In this document: in pieces, positions 12,137 to 41,930 of the stretch | How the letters are laid out: the number at the start of each line of letters is the position of its first letter | Position numbering within the stretch: the first letter of the stretch is position 1 | NCBI GenBank assembly: GCA_019802505.1 | Contig: JAFMOC010000006.1 | Coordinates: forward strand, 4,993,501-5,057,500 | Origin: Corydoras sp. C115 | Taxonomy: Eukaryota > Chordata > Actinopteri > Siluriformes > Callichthyidae | Direction: 5' to 3' | Length of the DNA stretch: 64,000 nt | Made by a program: the position numbers and the translations under genes | The notes under the pieces: generated by a model | What the model was told of the DNA's origin: nothing | Database searches by the model: none | The model's input: the letters and a program-made list of their open reading frames with translations, nothing else

Positions 12137-12735
12137 CTCAAGGACCTGGTTACTTGGATCCTGGTTTGAATCCCAATCTGGGTGGAGTTTCCAAGTTCTT
12201 CCCGTGTTCGTGTTGGTTTCCTTCGGGGTCCAAAAACATCCATCCATCCATTATCTTCCGCTTTATCCTCTATTAGGGTCGCGATGGGGTTCCTCATGCC
12301 TATCCAGGGGAGAACGTCTCGGGCGCTGGGCAGATAGACCCAGGACAGGGCGCCAATCCATCTCTGGACACACACTCACTCACACAGACACACTCTATAT
12401 GGGGCAATTTGGAGAACTCAATTGACTTGATCCATGTTTTTGGACTGTGGGAGGAAACCGGAAAACCCGGAGGAAACCCACGTGGACCCAGTTGGGGATT
12501 CGAACCGGGAGTCCCTAGTGCTGAGAGGCAAACGTGCTAACCACTAAGCCACCATGCCACCCTCCAAAAACATGGATAGAAGTTAAATTTAATGTTCTCA
12601 ATTGCCCCATATAGAGTGTTTTTGTGTGTGTGCATGTGTGAGTGAGTGTGTGCCCAGCGATTGATTGGCACCCTGTCCTGGATGTATCTGCCCAGCATTC
12701 GAAACTTTCTCCTGTGGATGGGCACGGGGAACCCC
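12137..12735 (+). mobile_element. V-SINE copy interrupted by a second V-SINE
   Basis: The outer plus-strand copy consists of 12137-12239 (degenerate B box, central domain to TCCAAAAACAT) and 12574-12735 (GGATAGAAG to the 3' part). It is older and more diverged than its guest at 12240-12562. Confidence 0.85.
12240..12562 (-). mobile_element. V-SINE copy nested in another V-SINE
   Basis: Flanked by TCCAAAAACAT (12229-12239, 12563-12573), which is outer-copy sequence. Tail CATCCATCC, head ends CCACCATGCCACC. Confidence 0.9.
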
Positions 12736-12832
12736 TTCCAGCATTTGTTATTAATATATAACACACTACACCATACAGAAATTGCTGCAAAATGTTAGCT
12801 TTTTATTATTATATTGATCATTATCTAAAACT

Positions 12833-13083
12833 GGCGGCACAGTGGCTTAGTGGTTAGCATGTTCACCTCTCAGCGCTGGGGATTCCCGGTTTAAATCCCA
12901 ATTTGGGTGGAGTTTCCATGATCTCCCCATTTCCATGTGGGTTCTCTGGTTTTCTCCCACAGTCCAAAAACATGGATTCAAGTTAAAATTGCCCCATATA
13001 GAGTGTGTTTTTGTGTGTGTCTGTGTAAGCGAGTGTGTACCCAGTGGATACCCTTGAGGATAAAGCGGAATATAATGGTTGGA
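12833..13083 (+). mobile_element. V-SINE copy with internal deletion
   Basis: Head GGCGGCACAGTGGCTTAG present; about 90 bases between the CCCAG block and the GGATAAAGCGG block are missing; tail TGGTTGGATGGAT. Confidence 0.85.
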
Positions 13084-13974
13084 TGGATCTTAAAACTATA
13101 AGTTAACAGCTGGCTCATTGGATCTGCAGCTAACAAACCCTGAAAAACACTGGTAGTATAAACCCAAAATTTTGTCTAAATGTTCCCAAAGATAAAATTT
13201 CAACTTTTTTGAAAAAAAAAGTTTTTATTTTTTATTTTGAGGTCAGATCTGATATTAATTCACTACAAACTTCTGATCCCAGCATCTCATTCATCTTGAA
13301 TTTTGTGGAAAGTATTAGATACTAGTTTCAGTTTTTGACCAAGTACCTTATTGACTCATTAAGCTGAGCCAAGATGGCAGATCCTGTCCCATCATGAACA
13401 GTGATTCAGTGCTATATTTGGGGAACGTATACTTGGTGAGGGCAGGACATAATCCTGAGTCAGCACCCATATTTTTTAATAAATTCATCTGTGTTATATG
13501 TGCAATACCAAAGACTATTTACTAGAATGTTAGAGTCCCTTGTATTCACTAAAGTTTACGATTGAAATTCCCATCGTGTGCGTGTGTGGTGGCTGTGGAG
13601 ATGGCTGTAAACAACTGTAGTGGCAATAGAATCAACAGATTCATAAACATATGTTTATCTTAATTATTGTACTTAATTACTAAGTTATTAAATGAATTGA
13701 TTTTATTTCATGTGTTAGAATGATAAGATTCTTTAGACCCAAATTGTGAAAGAATGAAACAGAGATTATGATGAACCACTTCACAAGTGAAATGACCACA
13801 AAGTCCTGAACTTTTGGAAGTTTGTGATGAGCTGGAGAAGACTTTACGGCTCCTGGATTTCAAAGTAATTACAGAGCAAATACTTTTTTAAAAAGTTGAA
13901 ATTGGTCCAAATATGTAATGTGCTACTGTTGTGCTTAATGATATAACTGTTTTAATATTCTAATCAGAATGATC

Positions 13975-15354
13975 GAATACAAGGTTAGACAGGGTTTATT
14001 TGTACTTTCGTGAGGAACAGAATAAATACAATTCTAGTTTATACATAAATGACTTCTAAAACAAAAGATTGTGAAACAGCCAAATCCAAATAAAAAAACA
14101 CAAAATGTCCATGTGTACATGAATACTTAGCACCAGTCAGCACCAAAAACCTAAGTTTAATTGAAGTGGACTGCTTGACTGTTCAAGCATCGCAGTGCTT
14201 TACACTGTTCTACAGTAGGGTCCCTCTGTGTTGTAAGTTAAACCACCGAGTAAACAGTAAATCATTCACAGTTGAATGTAATGAAACAGGCATAAAAATC
14301 TTGAGCTAACCCACTGAGAGTGATTTCTCTAGTCGTGTTTGAATGTTTATGGGTATATCACTATGATTCATTCTCCTACTCTAAATAACAAATTTTCTTG
14401 TAACAGAAAACAGGCAAATGTGAGCAATGGTGGTACTGCATAAATACAAATGTATTAGGAAATACATATGAATTACACATAGTCAAATTCAAGTGCTACT
14501 GTGACATTGTAAACATTATTTTCTAGATAGTTCACATTTACAGGTACGCTGTTACTTTACCATAAACACTCAGCAAATGTAAAAAAATGAATAACATTAT
14601 GTAAAAAGCTGTTTACAACACTTTAACTGCCAAAACATGAGGCATGTAACCAAGTAATCAAATTAAAATGACCATACAGACTCTGGCTATATTTTCACTG
14701 TGAAATTTACTAGACCAAGCATTTGATTTTAAACCGTTCACAAGTCAACACACAGTCAAGTGAGAAAAAAATAAACCTTTTCACCAAAAATACAAAAGCA
14801 ATACAGATTTAGTGAGATTTTTTTTTGTTATAACCACAACAGATGTACAGTTCAACAAATGGAGAGGCAGGATATCACTGTACATAAGTGCAATTCCAGA
14901 GATAAAACACTGAGGTAAAAATAATACAAACATGTTGTTAAATAAATATACATTGTTGCACATCCTTTAGCTGCAGTAATGTTACTCAACTGTTGTTAAA
15001 TGTTTTTTTTTCTGGATATTGTCTACACATCACAGTGCACTGTTATCAATCTAATAACAAAAATAGGCAGGATTAAGGGAACAATGTGACTTAAACCAGA
15101 TTAACCAATGTTAACATATTTCATTAATAACACAACCCCTCACACATTTTATACACACAAATACCTTGTTTTCCCAAAAATCCCTCAATAAACACTGCTT
15201 TCCTCCTGAACTCTATAGCATGTGGGGTTTCAATGTAGCTTGTAGCAAAGTGACTGAGGTTAAATCATTTGGTCAAATGTGGTCATCAAATAGCATTAGG
15301 TGTTTAGTTTCAGGTTTCTTTTTTCACTAGCTGCAAAAATAGCAGTGGCTGAGA
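13975..15354 (-). other. dpysl5: dpysl5 3' untranslated region
   Basis: Sequence following the dpysl5 stop codon. It is AT-rich and free of SINE copies. A minus-strand AATAAA at 13995-14000 is a reasonable poly(A) signal, giving a 3' UTR of about 1.4 kb. The end point is inferred. Confidence 0.5.
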
Positions 15355-31194
<15,840 letters not shown>

Positions 31195-31204
31195 GATTCC
31201 ACCT

Positions 31205-33244
31205 CTGAAAAAGCAAATTATTTAATTGGACAAAATAGATATGAACCTCACACAGGCTACCATGCTCAAATCAAAAAGAAAAATCTTTCAGCTCTTTAAA
31301 ACATCTTTTAATTAGCAAAAATTTAAAAATACAAGTAAAATGATATATTTAAAAATTATTATCAGAAAATAAATAATTGTATCCCAAATTAAAGCTGCTT
31401 TAAACCTCCATAAATGTTAAAAGCAGCAACACGCATACAGCAGAGGAACCACTGCAGTCTTCAAGAGTGTATTTTGGAAAGAATTCCATATAATTACACT
31501 AAATAAAAACAACTTTATGGACTGAAATAACATACTATCATATTTCATTTATGTAATCCATTTGAACACAACTCTAAATAAGAAGTTTTGTTTTCCCTAT
31601 TCACAGATTTAGTTTTATTATGGTAATACAGATTTTTTCCACACTGCACAAAATCTCTATAATGCATTTTTCCATCTTCCTGTCTGGATACTGAATCCAT
31701 GGTTTCCAGGGAAGTACAGTCTAAGTCATTAACTTTGTGCCAAGAAACAATCCAGAGAAAATAATTACAGTTTGGAACAGCATGCAGGATCCGAAACTGT
31801 ATCCTTCTGACTCACTGTCACTTATCAACTCTAGTAAATCCCTAAATACTGTAAGATCCTCTTGCACCAACTACTGCAGCAAATCGATATTATATGTGTG
31901 TGGAAAATAATCAGGCACACGATCATTAAATTACCACATCTACATTTAATGCTCCACCCTGCAAAGGCTGGCATGAAGGCCCATGTAGGCAGGGCGCTAT
32001 AGCAGAATCAGCCTTTTTAAAGATACCATGAAGCAGCAAGTATTTGATCAGTGAGGTTCTGACCCGGATTACACAAACGGGCGGTATTATAAAGCGCTAG
32101 CAATGAGACACACAACAGCTGCTGACATTCAGTTCATTCTATGGGGATGACCCATGGAAAAAAGGAAAGGCAAGATTCTTAACTTGTAACACAGCTTGTC
32201 TTTTGATCCAAGTCCCTGACAGGGTAGGGCTTGTAGGGGAAGTGAGCAAAGATGGGTGTGTCTTCAGCCTATATTGTAGTCTACTATATTAAGTAAATTG
32301 CAGCAACACGGTGCATATGCTGCATATCTCTCTTCTACAGCTCAGGGATAAATTAGTCACACATTTGTTCCTCTGTATGGCTCATGTGTGTGGATTTTGC
32401 CATGACCCCATTCTGTATTTAGCATATTCTATGCACTACTGTCTTCAGAACACTGTGACGTGAAGCTTCACACACTTCATAAATAAATGATTGCAGTCGG
32501 TTTATAATAGCCATAGAAATAATGGTTGCTGATATTTCATCAGAGCCACAGCAATACCCGATCAGAGCTTATGCTCGCTGTGATGAGCTTCTCCCAAACC
32601 TGATCATTATGCCGCTTGAAATAGCATTAAAATGAAATAGGAAAGCACATTGACGTGAACATCGGGCAGTTTAGTTGAATATGTTTTCTTTGTCTGACTG
32701 ATGAAGATCAGGGGTAAAGGGTGGCTGCAGCCCTCTTGGATGTTTATGGAGCACATCACACACAAAGAGGCTGACCAAGCCCTTCTAGCAATGAAGAAAG
32801 GAATGACAGGATGCGTGATACAACCAAAAGAAAACAAGCAAAGCACGTAAATACAAGGTGTCGCTTTTTGTATTTTTTAACTCTAGCGATGTCCATACGT
32901 CGCGCCACTCCTCACAACGTCGGCACATCGAGCACCAAATAAATCATTTTCACAGCTCTGCGCACAGCTCTACAAATCGAGACGAGCTACCACAAACCAA
33001 ACTTTAAATATATATATTATATATAATATATTACATATAAATATTCATAAAGCACTACAAAACCCGTCGTGCAAAATGTGTCAGATGTGATGTGAAAGCA
33101 AACGAAGGCAGAACTGAAGCACCGCGCCGATGGCTTCGTGGAAACAGCTGTGTTTCTGTCATTCACTGCAAACAGCGTCACTGTTGATATTCGACAATAC
33201 TTTCTTAAACGCAAAACGTGGAAATGAATTGTTAACGTGCTTAC
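31205..33244 (-). other. dpysl5 5' intron, nothing assigned
   Basis: AT-rich, free of SINE copies, no coding signal. One of the longest stretches here with no recognisable transposon. Confidence 0.5.
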
Positions 33245-33430
33245 CGTCTGTGTTTCCTCTTAAATAACGGATTCTCAGGGCGATGTGACGGTAACGCCGA
33301 GTGACACCCGCAAGCCGACGCAGGTCCGTCTGCGAATCGATTCCGTGAAGAGTTGATTCACACATTTCGGCATTGAGGGGAGTGAATCGATTCATAAGCT
33401 TCGGGTTCGGTTCCATCCAACACCAGATCT
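33245..33430 (-). other. dpysl5: Probable non-coding first exon and promoter area of dpysl5
   Basis: The first coding exon has an acceptor ten bases before its ATG (exon edge 31204), so an untranslated exon lies upstream. A minus-strand donor GTAAGC begins at 33244, next to a CpG-richer block (33060-33420) in otherwise AT-rich DNA. The upper end and start site are guesses; a V-SINE begins at 33447. Confidence 0.45.
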
Positions 33431-33446
33431 AGCAATGACTGAAACT

Positions 33447-33787
33447 CATTCATCCATTATCTTCCGCTTTATCCTCTATTAGGGTCACGGTTCCCCATGC
33501 CCATCCAGGGGAGAACGTCTCGGGCGCTGGGCAGATACACTCAGGACAGGGCGCCAATCCATCGCTGGGCACACACTCACTCACACAAACACACTCTATA
33601 TGGGGCAATTTGGAGAACTCAATTAACTTGATCCATGTTTTTGGACTGTGGGAGGAAACCGGTGAACTCGGAGGAAACCCACGCGGACACGGGGAGAACA
33701 TGGAAACTCCACCCAGATGGGGATTCGAACCGGGAATCCCTAGCGCTGAGAGGCGAACGTGCTAACCACTAAGCCACCGTGCCGCCC
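33447..33787 (-). mobile_element. V-SINE copy, full length, just upstream of dpysl5
   Basis: TSD ATGACTGAAACT (33435-33446, 33788-33799). A and B boxes intact on the minus strand. Confidence 0.92.
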
Positions 33788-33954
33788 ATGACTGAAACTA
33801 TAAAATAATAAAATCAGGCACCATTAAGCTAAAACAATTTAAAAACCTCACATGAAACCAAGAAAACATGAGTCCCAAATCGTAACAATTCTTAAAAACT
33901 CAATAAAAATGTAATTTGTTAATGCAATTCAATCTGTATTTTACAAACAGAGTA

Positions 33955-34048
<94 letters not shown>
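33955..34048. repeat. ATCT microsatellite
   Basis: About 23 tandem tetranucleotide units, uninterrupted. Confidence 0.97.
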
Positions 34049-34086
34049 AAAATAACCAACTTAATTCTGCAGTCATAATTATAACA

Positions 34087-34451
34087 TTCATCCACCCATC
34101 ATCTTATGCTTTATCCTATACTAGGGTCACGGGAGGTAGGGGGGTTCCCCATGCCCATCCAGGGAAACGCTGGGCAAGTTTTGGGCGCTGGGCAGATACA
34201 CCCAGGACAGGGCGCCAATCTATCGCTGGGCACACACTCACTCACACAGACATGCACACAAATACACTCTATATGGGGAAATTTGGAGAATTCAATCGAC
34301 CTTGATCCATGTTTTTGGACTGTGGGAGGAAACCGGAGAACCCGGAGGAAACTGGGAGAACATGGTAACTCCACCCAGATGGGGATTCGAACCGGGAATC
34401 CCTAGCGCTGAGAGGCGAACGTGCTAACCACTAAGTCACCGTGCTGTCAGT
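34087..34451 (-). mobile_element. V-SINE copy, full length
   Basis: TSD ATAATTATAACA (34075-34086, 34452-34463). Follows an ATCT microsatellite. Confidence 0.9.
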
Positions 34452-34463
34452 ATAATTATAACA

Positions 34464-35576
34464 GTATTTTTTTTTTAAACTAACAAATAAAAATAAGCTA
34501 GAAGCTTCATTTAAATGACAAATATAAGAAAATATGAGAAAATAATTCCAATGCTTTTTTTGATGTTTACTTTCACAATTTGATTGTGTTTAATTAAATT
34601 CGTTCTTATCTGTGTAATATTTCCCCAACATAGATAGATCAAGAAGTGTGTTTTATGAAATTCTACACCTTTATTCTCCAAACTTCTACATATTCTTCTA
34701 CACCTTTTATTAACTCCACACAAATTACAGGACAAAGATCAGGTAGAAGTTTCTCAGCACTGCAGTGACATTTATTTGTTGCTGGTATATTGTATTTGGA
34801 TGAGTGGATCAGATGCAGCAGTGCATTTTACCACCTTTGTGACACTGCTGACCTGAGAATAATCCACTGACAAAAATCACCACACAAGGATCCTGTATAT
34901 AGTGTTCCATTTGCACTAAAGACTTACATAAACTCTGCAGCATAAATTAAGATACTGTAACTGATTTGTGTACTTTATTAAGCAGTCAGTAAGTGAGAAA
35001 GTAATAAAGTGGTCAGTGAGTGTTTAGTTAGCACATTCCTTCTGTTCATTTTTTTAATTTTAAATATGCATACATGAACAAAATCGTTTAACCTGGAGAA
35101 GATATTGAGGCACACTTGGCAACTATCATAGCTTCCAGTCTTTCAACACTCTAATGTAATTTCTGTTGGAACTTTTGCTCATTCATACAGAGCATTTATG
35201 AAGTCAGAGAGGTTGAAACTGTTCCTCACAAAATGAATTTTTATTTTAATATATTCAAAGTTGAAGTTGATTTTTCTAAAATGGCCCAAGAGCAAAGAAA
35301 ACTGAATATTTTGATTTGTTATTTTAATTTTTGTGGAAATTTTTTTTTTTCATGTTTTTTATGCAGTACTCATTTTCTAGAGAGCAAAGTATTATAAGTT
35401 ATATAAAGTTTAAGTGTATTTATTATGGATTAATATTCCCATCTGTTTTTATTCCTATAAGAAAACATTTACTTTTAGTGTGTTCAGTAAATGTTTATCC
35501 TGTTCGGCCTGCGACCTAAAATGGGCTTTGGAATTTTGGCCCCCAGTGCAATTGAGTTTGACACCCCTGATCTATA

Positions 35577-35577
<1 letters not shown>
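34464..35577. other. Intergenic stretch, nothing assigned
   Basis: AT-rich DNA between dpysl5 and dnmt3a; no exon or identifiable repeat. The phrase TGCAATTGAGTTTGACACCCC near 35550 resembles a decayed transposon end. Confidence 0.4.
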
Positions 35578-35885
<308 letters not shown>

Positions 35886-35888
35886 TAT

Positions 35889-36086
35889 ATCCATCCATTA
35901 TCTTCCGCTTTATCCTATATTGGGGTTCCAGGGCAGAACGTTTCAGGCGCTGGGCAGATAGACCCAGGACAGGGCGCCAATCTATCACTCACTTACACAA
36001 ACACACTCTATATGGGGCAATTTGGAGAACTCAATTGACTTGATCCATGTTTTGGGACTGTGGGAGGAAATCGGAGAACCGGAGTC
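35889..36086 (-). mobile_element. V-SINE fragment next to TA microsatellite
   Basis: Tail ATCCATCCATTATC directly after the TA tract, ends in GGAGAACCGGAG; head missing and an internal gap. Confidence 0.82.
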
Positions 36087-36273
36087 GACTCCTTGTCAGA
36101 ATGGATATATATATAATAATATATGAGGTGTATGTATTATATATATATATATTACAAATAAACACATACTTTTATTCAGTGGTTATTACAAAAGGTTCCT
36201 AATGCTGGGGAATGAGAACAGACTCGAGGGAGGCAGATTTGTAAATAACTTCTAAAGGTATAAACCGTTTTTA

Positions 36274-36371
36274 CATTCCCGGTTCGAATCCCCATCTGGG
36301 TGGAGTTTCCATGCTCTGCGTGGGTTTCCTCCGGGTTCTCCGGTTTCCTCCCACAGTCCAAAAACATGGAG
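36274..36371 (+). mobile_element. V-SINE fragment, B box and central domain
   Basis: CCCGGTTCGAATCCCCATC to CCAAAAACATGGA, without A box or tail. Confidence 0.78.
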
Positions 36372-36943
36372 GCAGATGCTTCTGAAACTCTGAATATCTC
36401 AGCATCCACACAACGCCAGTCCCAAATCCACCAATCACAAACGACGGCTTGGCCTTTGACCAATGAAATTGCAGGGCAGGCGTGTCGGGTACGGCACGTA
36501 CCATTGAGCCTGTTTACAGGGGATGCAGATCACATCACTGTTAGCTGATTATGAAACATTCCTCTAAATGGAATTATGTCTTCAGTATACAAAGCTTCCA
36601 TCGACCATCTTTCTATGACGTCAGCGATATCAAATTTAGCTCTAAGTCTTCTCTTTTAAGAATACAAGAAACACGTAACCTTAAAAACAGGTTTACTATG
36701 TAAAATATATTGTAGCAAATATATGATCATTAATGGGTTAGAGAGCATGTTTAAAACCTAAGCTGAAAATAAGCGTGTTAAAAATCACAAAAAACCATAC
36801 AATATACAGTACATACTATACAACATACATGTTCAGGTTATTTTGAAATGACCTTTTTTTGAAATTACTTTTTAAAAAATATATCCTTTAGTAAACAAAT
36901 TGTCTACATCAAATTTTAACTATACCGCTCACTGCAGTTTGCA

Positions 36944-37100
36944 GAGGAGCTCAGTGGTTAGGGTGTGGAGATAATTAATCTGAAGGTTGGGGGGTTCAAA
37001 ACCCATGCCCACTAAAAGAGAAAGGCTTTTACTCCTCCTTGCTCCAGGAGTGCCGTATCATGGCCGTATTTAACACCAACTATCAAATATTTACCAAATA
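36944..37100 (+). mobile_element. Second SINE family, diverged copy
   Basis: Head-like GAGGAGCTCAGTGGTTAGGG and body CTTGCTCCAGGAGTGCC. The tail is not clear before the LINE-like sequence begins. Confidence 0.55.
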
Positions 37101-37123
37101 AATTCATTTAGGACAATAATCTG

Positions 37124-37520
37124 TATTCTAGACTGCTCGCATTCAGTACAAGGCACTGACTCTGATCTACAGGACAATCTCTAGATCTGCACCATCAATC
37201 TATATTTCTAAGATACACTCCGACTTGTTCACTTCGATCTAGTGATGAAGGTTTCAGGTGAGTCAACCTCACAGTGGTGCGAATTCTCATTCTATATCGT
37301 TTACCACTGCAGAATGGTGGCACGATCTTCCCAACTCCATCCCTAATGCTGAGTCACTTAGCATCTTTAAGAAACATCTCATAACACATCTCTTCCACAA
37401 ACACCTGCTTTAAGAAAAATACTGCAGTGCAGATGGTTCCTCCTTAACTACTGTTTCGTGTTCTCTCATTTGTAAGTCGCTCTGGATAAAAGCCTCTGCT
37501 AAATGACTAAATGTAAATAT
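37124..37520 (+). mobile_element. LINE 3'-end fragment (L2/CR1/Rex-like)
   Basis: Begins CTGCTCGCATTCAGTACAAG and contains AAGAAACATCTC and CACATCTCTTCCACAAACAC, typical of the 3' end of fish non-LTR elements. It ends in CTGGATAAAAGCCTCTGC followed by the ATGTAA tail. Frame is lost. Family assignment is tentative. Confidence 0.6.
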
Positions 37521-37894
37521 AATGTAATGTATAAGAGGCTTAGCAAACACTTTAAAACTAAACAATCTAAAACTTCATAAATTTTGTGGTGATGTAAGCA
37601 TAATTGCACTCTTTCCTAAACATTGTGATGTTTAATTAATTTTATAAAATTAGTAGTTCCGGTCCTTAAATCTGATTGGCTAAGCCATTTGTCCAGCTAT
37701 GACATTACTGCCAATAACACACAGCGCTGACCACATTCGTATCAATGTGTGAAATAAATTAATTTTTTTATAAACTGCATTCCACAATTTGGCCACTATT
37801 TCATTATTAGAGAAACCGGAAACCTGTCGATCAGCTATGATGTTTGTTTTTTTATTAGTGTGTTTGTAATAGTTTAATAAAAGCAATAAGGCTC

Positions 37895-38013
37895 TTACGG
37901 TTGTGCATTATTTTGAATAAATCACCAAAGTGGTGTAACTGTACTCCGCTACACATCATGTATAATAACACCTCTTACCCGTGAGTTATTTACAGTAATG
38001 AATGTCCTCTCAT
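37895..38013. repeat. Palindromic snap-back repeat, second copy
   Basis: GTGCATTATTTTGAATAAATC at the left and GAGTTATTTACAGTAATGAA at the right; the same layout as 29309-29405 with a different middle. Confidence 0.55.
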
Positions 38014-40687
38014 GCCTTGTTTTATCATCAAACAACATATTCTTTGTTGAAGAAATACTTACTAGCCCTGAGAAACCCTTCAATGTGAGAACGTAACACC
38101 ACACTGGCTACAACTGCCCTGTGACTTGAACCTTTGTTTATGTAGCTATGGGGCACCAGCAATGCCTGCTGCACCACTATGCCACCTAAAATGTGAAGAT
38201 TAAATCTGGATACCAGACATGTCCTGGCAAACATCTCCACGTTAGAGGTATATGGAAAATCTGATCCTCTTCCAAACCATTTCTCTATAAATAAGCTTGC
38301 GGAGGGCTTGAGGTTTTGGAACTGCCTCCAAATAAAGATGAGAAACTGTTTCATTCACTGGTTTTGTGTCTTCAGTTAAAAGTCTGGTAACTGCTAAAGC
38401 ATTTCCTGCAAGGATGCAGAATTATCGATGAAACCGCTAGGCTGTAAAACAGAATTTCCAGAAACTGAGCACACCTTCCTTAAATAATATTAATAGCAAA
38501 TAACAAGCTGGGAAGTGGTTAGGAATAAAAGAGCCTAGTTTTGCACAAAAAAACCCCAATACATTTATTCAAGTGTTCTCCAGCACAAGTACATAAGGAG
38601 CCTTATTTTCTCAGATCTGGGCACAAAACGAGAGAAAGGGCGAAGAGGTGGAAAATGGCTGCTACATATGCTGTATGAGCTGATCTCAAATGAAGAGAAG
38701 GTTTGAAAACAGTTATGACACAGAGGAGGTCACACTATAATAACAGTGTCACTGAAATATATTTCAGATATGTATATATATTTATATATATACACATATA
38801 TATAAACAAATAAGCCAACAAAGCTACAAAATAAATGACCCAAAAGATGGAGGGCTGGATATATGGCATGGAATGTAGGACTTAAAAGCAAATGCTGTTG
38901 ATATTAAGCAAGTACATCATGACAGCAAGTTATTACCATTCATTCTTTTCTTACTTCCCAATGAGAGTACATGATTTTTTCCCCACAGATAAGCACCAAC
39001 TACAGCAAGGTCTATTCTAAAACAATATAAGAATCTTTTCATTATTTTTTCAAGTACAAAGTTAAAATGCCTTTGTTAATATATTTATATAAGACAGCAA
39101 AATAATAGTGCTTTTCCAAATACTACAAGAAACATAAAAAACAGTCATATTTAAAACCAGTCCAACTTCCAAATAAAATACATTTCTTAATTAGATAAAA
39201 TGTTTAGCACCTTAGGAAACACCTACGACCCCCCTATAATTTCCAAATGAATCAAATGCAAATAAAAGAGTCTGTTTTGTTTGTAGGGCTGTGCAGGGAA
39301 AGATGCAATTGTCAAACGACTGTTCAAAAAACTTTGCAAATTCATCCGTTTGCTTTCTTGACTTAAAGAACAGTGCATAAATTTGAAGCACCAAAAGAAC
39401 AGCAGTCTTCCCCACCTCTCTGCTCTATAGCTTATGTCAATTATCCAGTTGCAGAGTTTGTTGATTATCCTCTTCTGTGATGCAAAATAACTGATTACAT
39501 GATATATATTAGCACATAATTATAATTGTGTATCTCAAAGTCATTCTAAAACAAACACAGCAATAGACTGATTGTATGTACAACATGTACAAAACTGTGG
39601 GCACTGAACATGTCGAATCCATGTCTAAGCATAGAAGGATTAAGGTATTTTTGCAGTGTAATGCCTCAAATAAAAACCTGTTATTAGCTTCGACACCACT
39701 TCTGACAGTTTTCCAATTATTCTAACTGAACAAAGTACAATAATTTAAATGCACAGATCAACAAGAATCTTGAAAACCTTCACAAACTTCTAAATGCTGC
39801 TGATACTCTACAGCTACTTAAACTTGAGTACATTGTTATTATTCTCTCACAATATCACAATTTTGGATTGACTGAAAACAAGCATGTTTCTTAAAATTGG
39901 CCATAGAACTTGCAATGACCCAAGCACCTCAGATGCACAGTCAGAGGGAAACTACACTTCGTTACTGAGAGAAGCACCAGTCAAGAAATGACAAAATCAA
40001 AAAAATAAATAAATAAAACTAACCTGCCACCACATCAAGCAAACATCTTTTTATGCAAACATTACCGTTAGGCTCATATCCATACTACACCAGGGGCAGA
40101 CAGTGCTTTCCTAAAGTCAACTATGATGACGTATCACCGTAGCAGATGAGGAAGGTGGGAAGGGTGGTGTATGAGTTCACCAGAGCACCGGGTGAACTCC
40201 TTATCAAACTAACCCATTTTCACATCTATTGGCACAGCCCTACTGTACAGAAATAAAATGGACTACCTCATGTAATGCTGAGTTTCACATCATAGCCCAT
40301 ATAAAAAAAGATTCACAAGAGTCAAAAAAGGAAATAGTCCAAAATTTAAACAGAAATAAAACTGTGTACATATATAAAAGTGCTTCAAATTGTTGGAAAC
40401 ACAGCACAAACAAATCTGTTATAAAAAGGTAGAAGAACATTGTGAAGCCGCACCATGTTTAAAAGTTTGCACCTGACTGAGGATAGCTGCGAGAGGCACT
40501 GTAGAAAGGGTCAAGAGCAGGTCAAAAGCAAACCCAGCTCCGCCCTAACTGCGACCGCCATGCACGCTAAAAGTTGTACAGTAATGATCCTGGTCTGTGT
40601 GATGCCAAAGAAAGGAGCTCAGCACAGACTTGTTTCAAGGTATGGAGAAGTAAAATGGACATCGCAGTCCATGTGGCAGGCCGACAG

Positions 40688-40713
40688 TGTGTGTGTGTGT
40701 GTGTGTGTGTGTG
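40688..40713. repeat. GT dinucleotide repeat
   Basis: Thirteen GT units in the dnmt3a 3' UTR. Confidence 0.9.
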
Positions 40714-41667
40714 GGAATGCACATCGATGCTGACTGCAAGGCTCTGAATCAAGCACCAGTAAGGTATTTATATGAAAACACTGTAAGACACTACATGAGA
40801 TGTGGCAGACCTGGTTTGTGATGAGTCCCTGGTTGAAGTTTTGCATCCTTCCAGGGATTTCAAGACACCTGGGTTAAGGTGAGCCAGTCTGCTTTAAAGT
40901 AGTAGCACCACACAAGTTGCAATGTTTATCACCACCTTGAAGCACCATTTTTTCACCTATTACAGTAGTACCTTATATCACCTTTATGTATAGAGACTGT
41001 AAACAAAGAGGTATTTCAGACGTGGTGTTTTGGATTGAATAAGACAGAGCTCTCCTGCCACAGAAGAGAAAGACACTGTGTATGAGTTTGTTTTTGTGTT
41101 GTGTTTTAGCCTTGTCAAGGTTCAGTTGCTCAAAAAGGTGCTGCGTAATCGAGCAGTCTGTTTGACCTAACTCAGTTACTGTAAAATAACCAACTCAAAA
41201 CAAACTGATACCTTACTAGAGTAAATTAAAATAGCTACTATGTCTCAATAGCTATGTCTGTTTTTGCTATCCAATGCCTAGAGGCACCCTCAAGTATAGC
41301 TTACACATAGGAATCAAATGAAATTCCGGATAACACTGCTAATAATGCAAAAAAAATTAAATAAAAAATAATGCAATATTTCTAAACAAACCCCGTATCA
41401 TGAAGCATGTAAACCATGTTGCCAGATTATTGGGTTTCCTGACTAGTGTAATAAACACTACCACATTACAGATGCAATATTACACCGGATGTGCTGCTCA
41501 TATCTGATTATTCACATTTTTAAAGTCTTTTAAAACCATAGTTAATATTTGTGTGATGAATCATGCTTATAGTTCAAAGCTATGTTATTTTTAAATGTTG
41601 GGTTTAATATCACAGTTTTAAATCAAATAGATATTATAATAGTGACATAATGTTAAAATCATGATTC

Positions 41668-41930
41668 GGGTGGTTTTCCATGTTCTTCCCGTGTCTGTGT
41701 GGATTTTCTCCGGGTTCTACGGTTTCTTCCCACATTCCAAAAACATGAATTCAAGGTGAATTGGTTGCTCTAAATTGCCTCTATCTAGTGTGTGCCCAGC
41801 AGTGGATTGGCACCCTGTCCTGGGGGTATCTGCCTGGTGGCCAAAATGTTCTCCCCTGGATGGGCATAGGGAACCCCCTGCTACCCTAGGAAAGGATTAT
41901 GCAAAAGACAATTAGATGAGAGATTATTTG
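41668..41930 (+). mobile_element. V-SINE copy, old, in dnmt3a 3' UTR
   Basis: From a degenerate central domain (GTTCTTCCCGTGTCTGTGTGG) to GGATTATGC; no head, weak tail. Confidence 0.75.

Noticed and set aside
33955..34048. CRISPR-like or functional tandem array
   Set aside because: Uninterrupted four-base units without spacers; an ordinary microsatellite.
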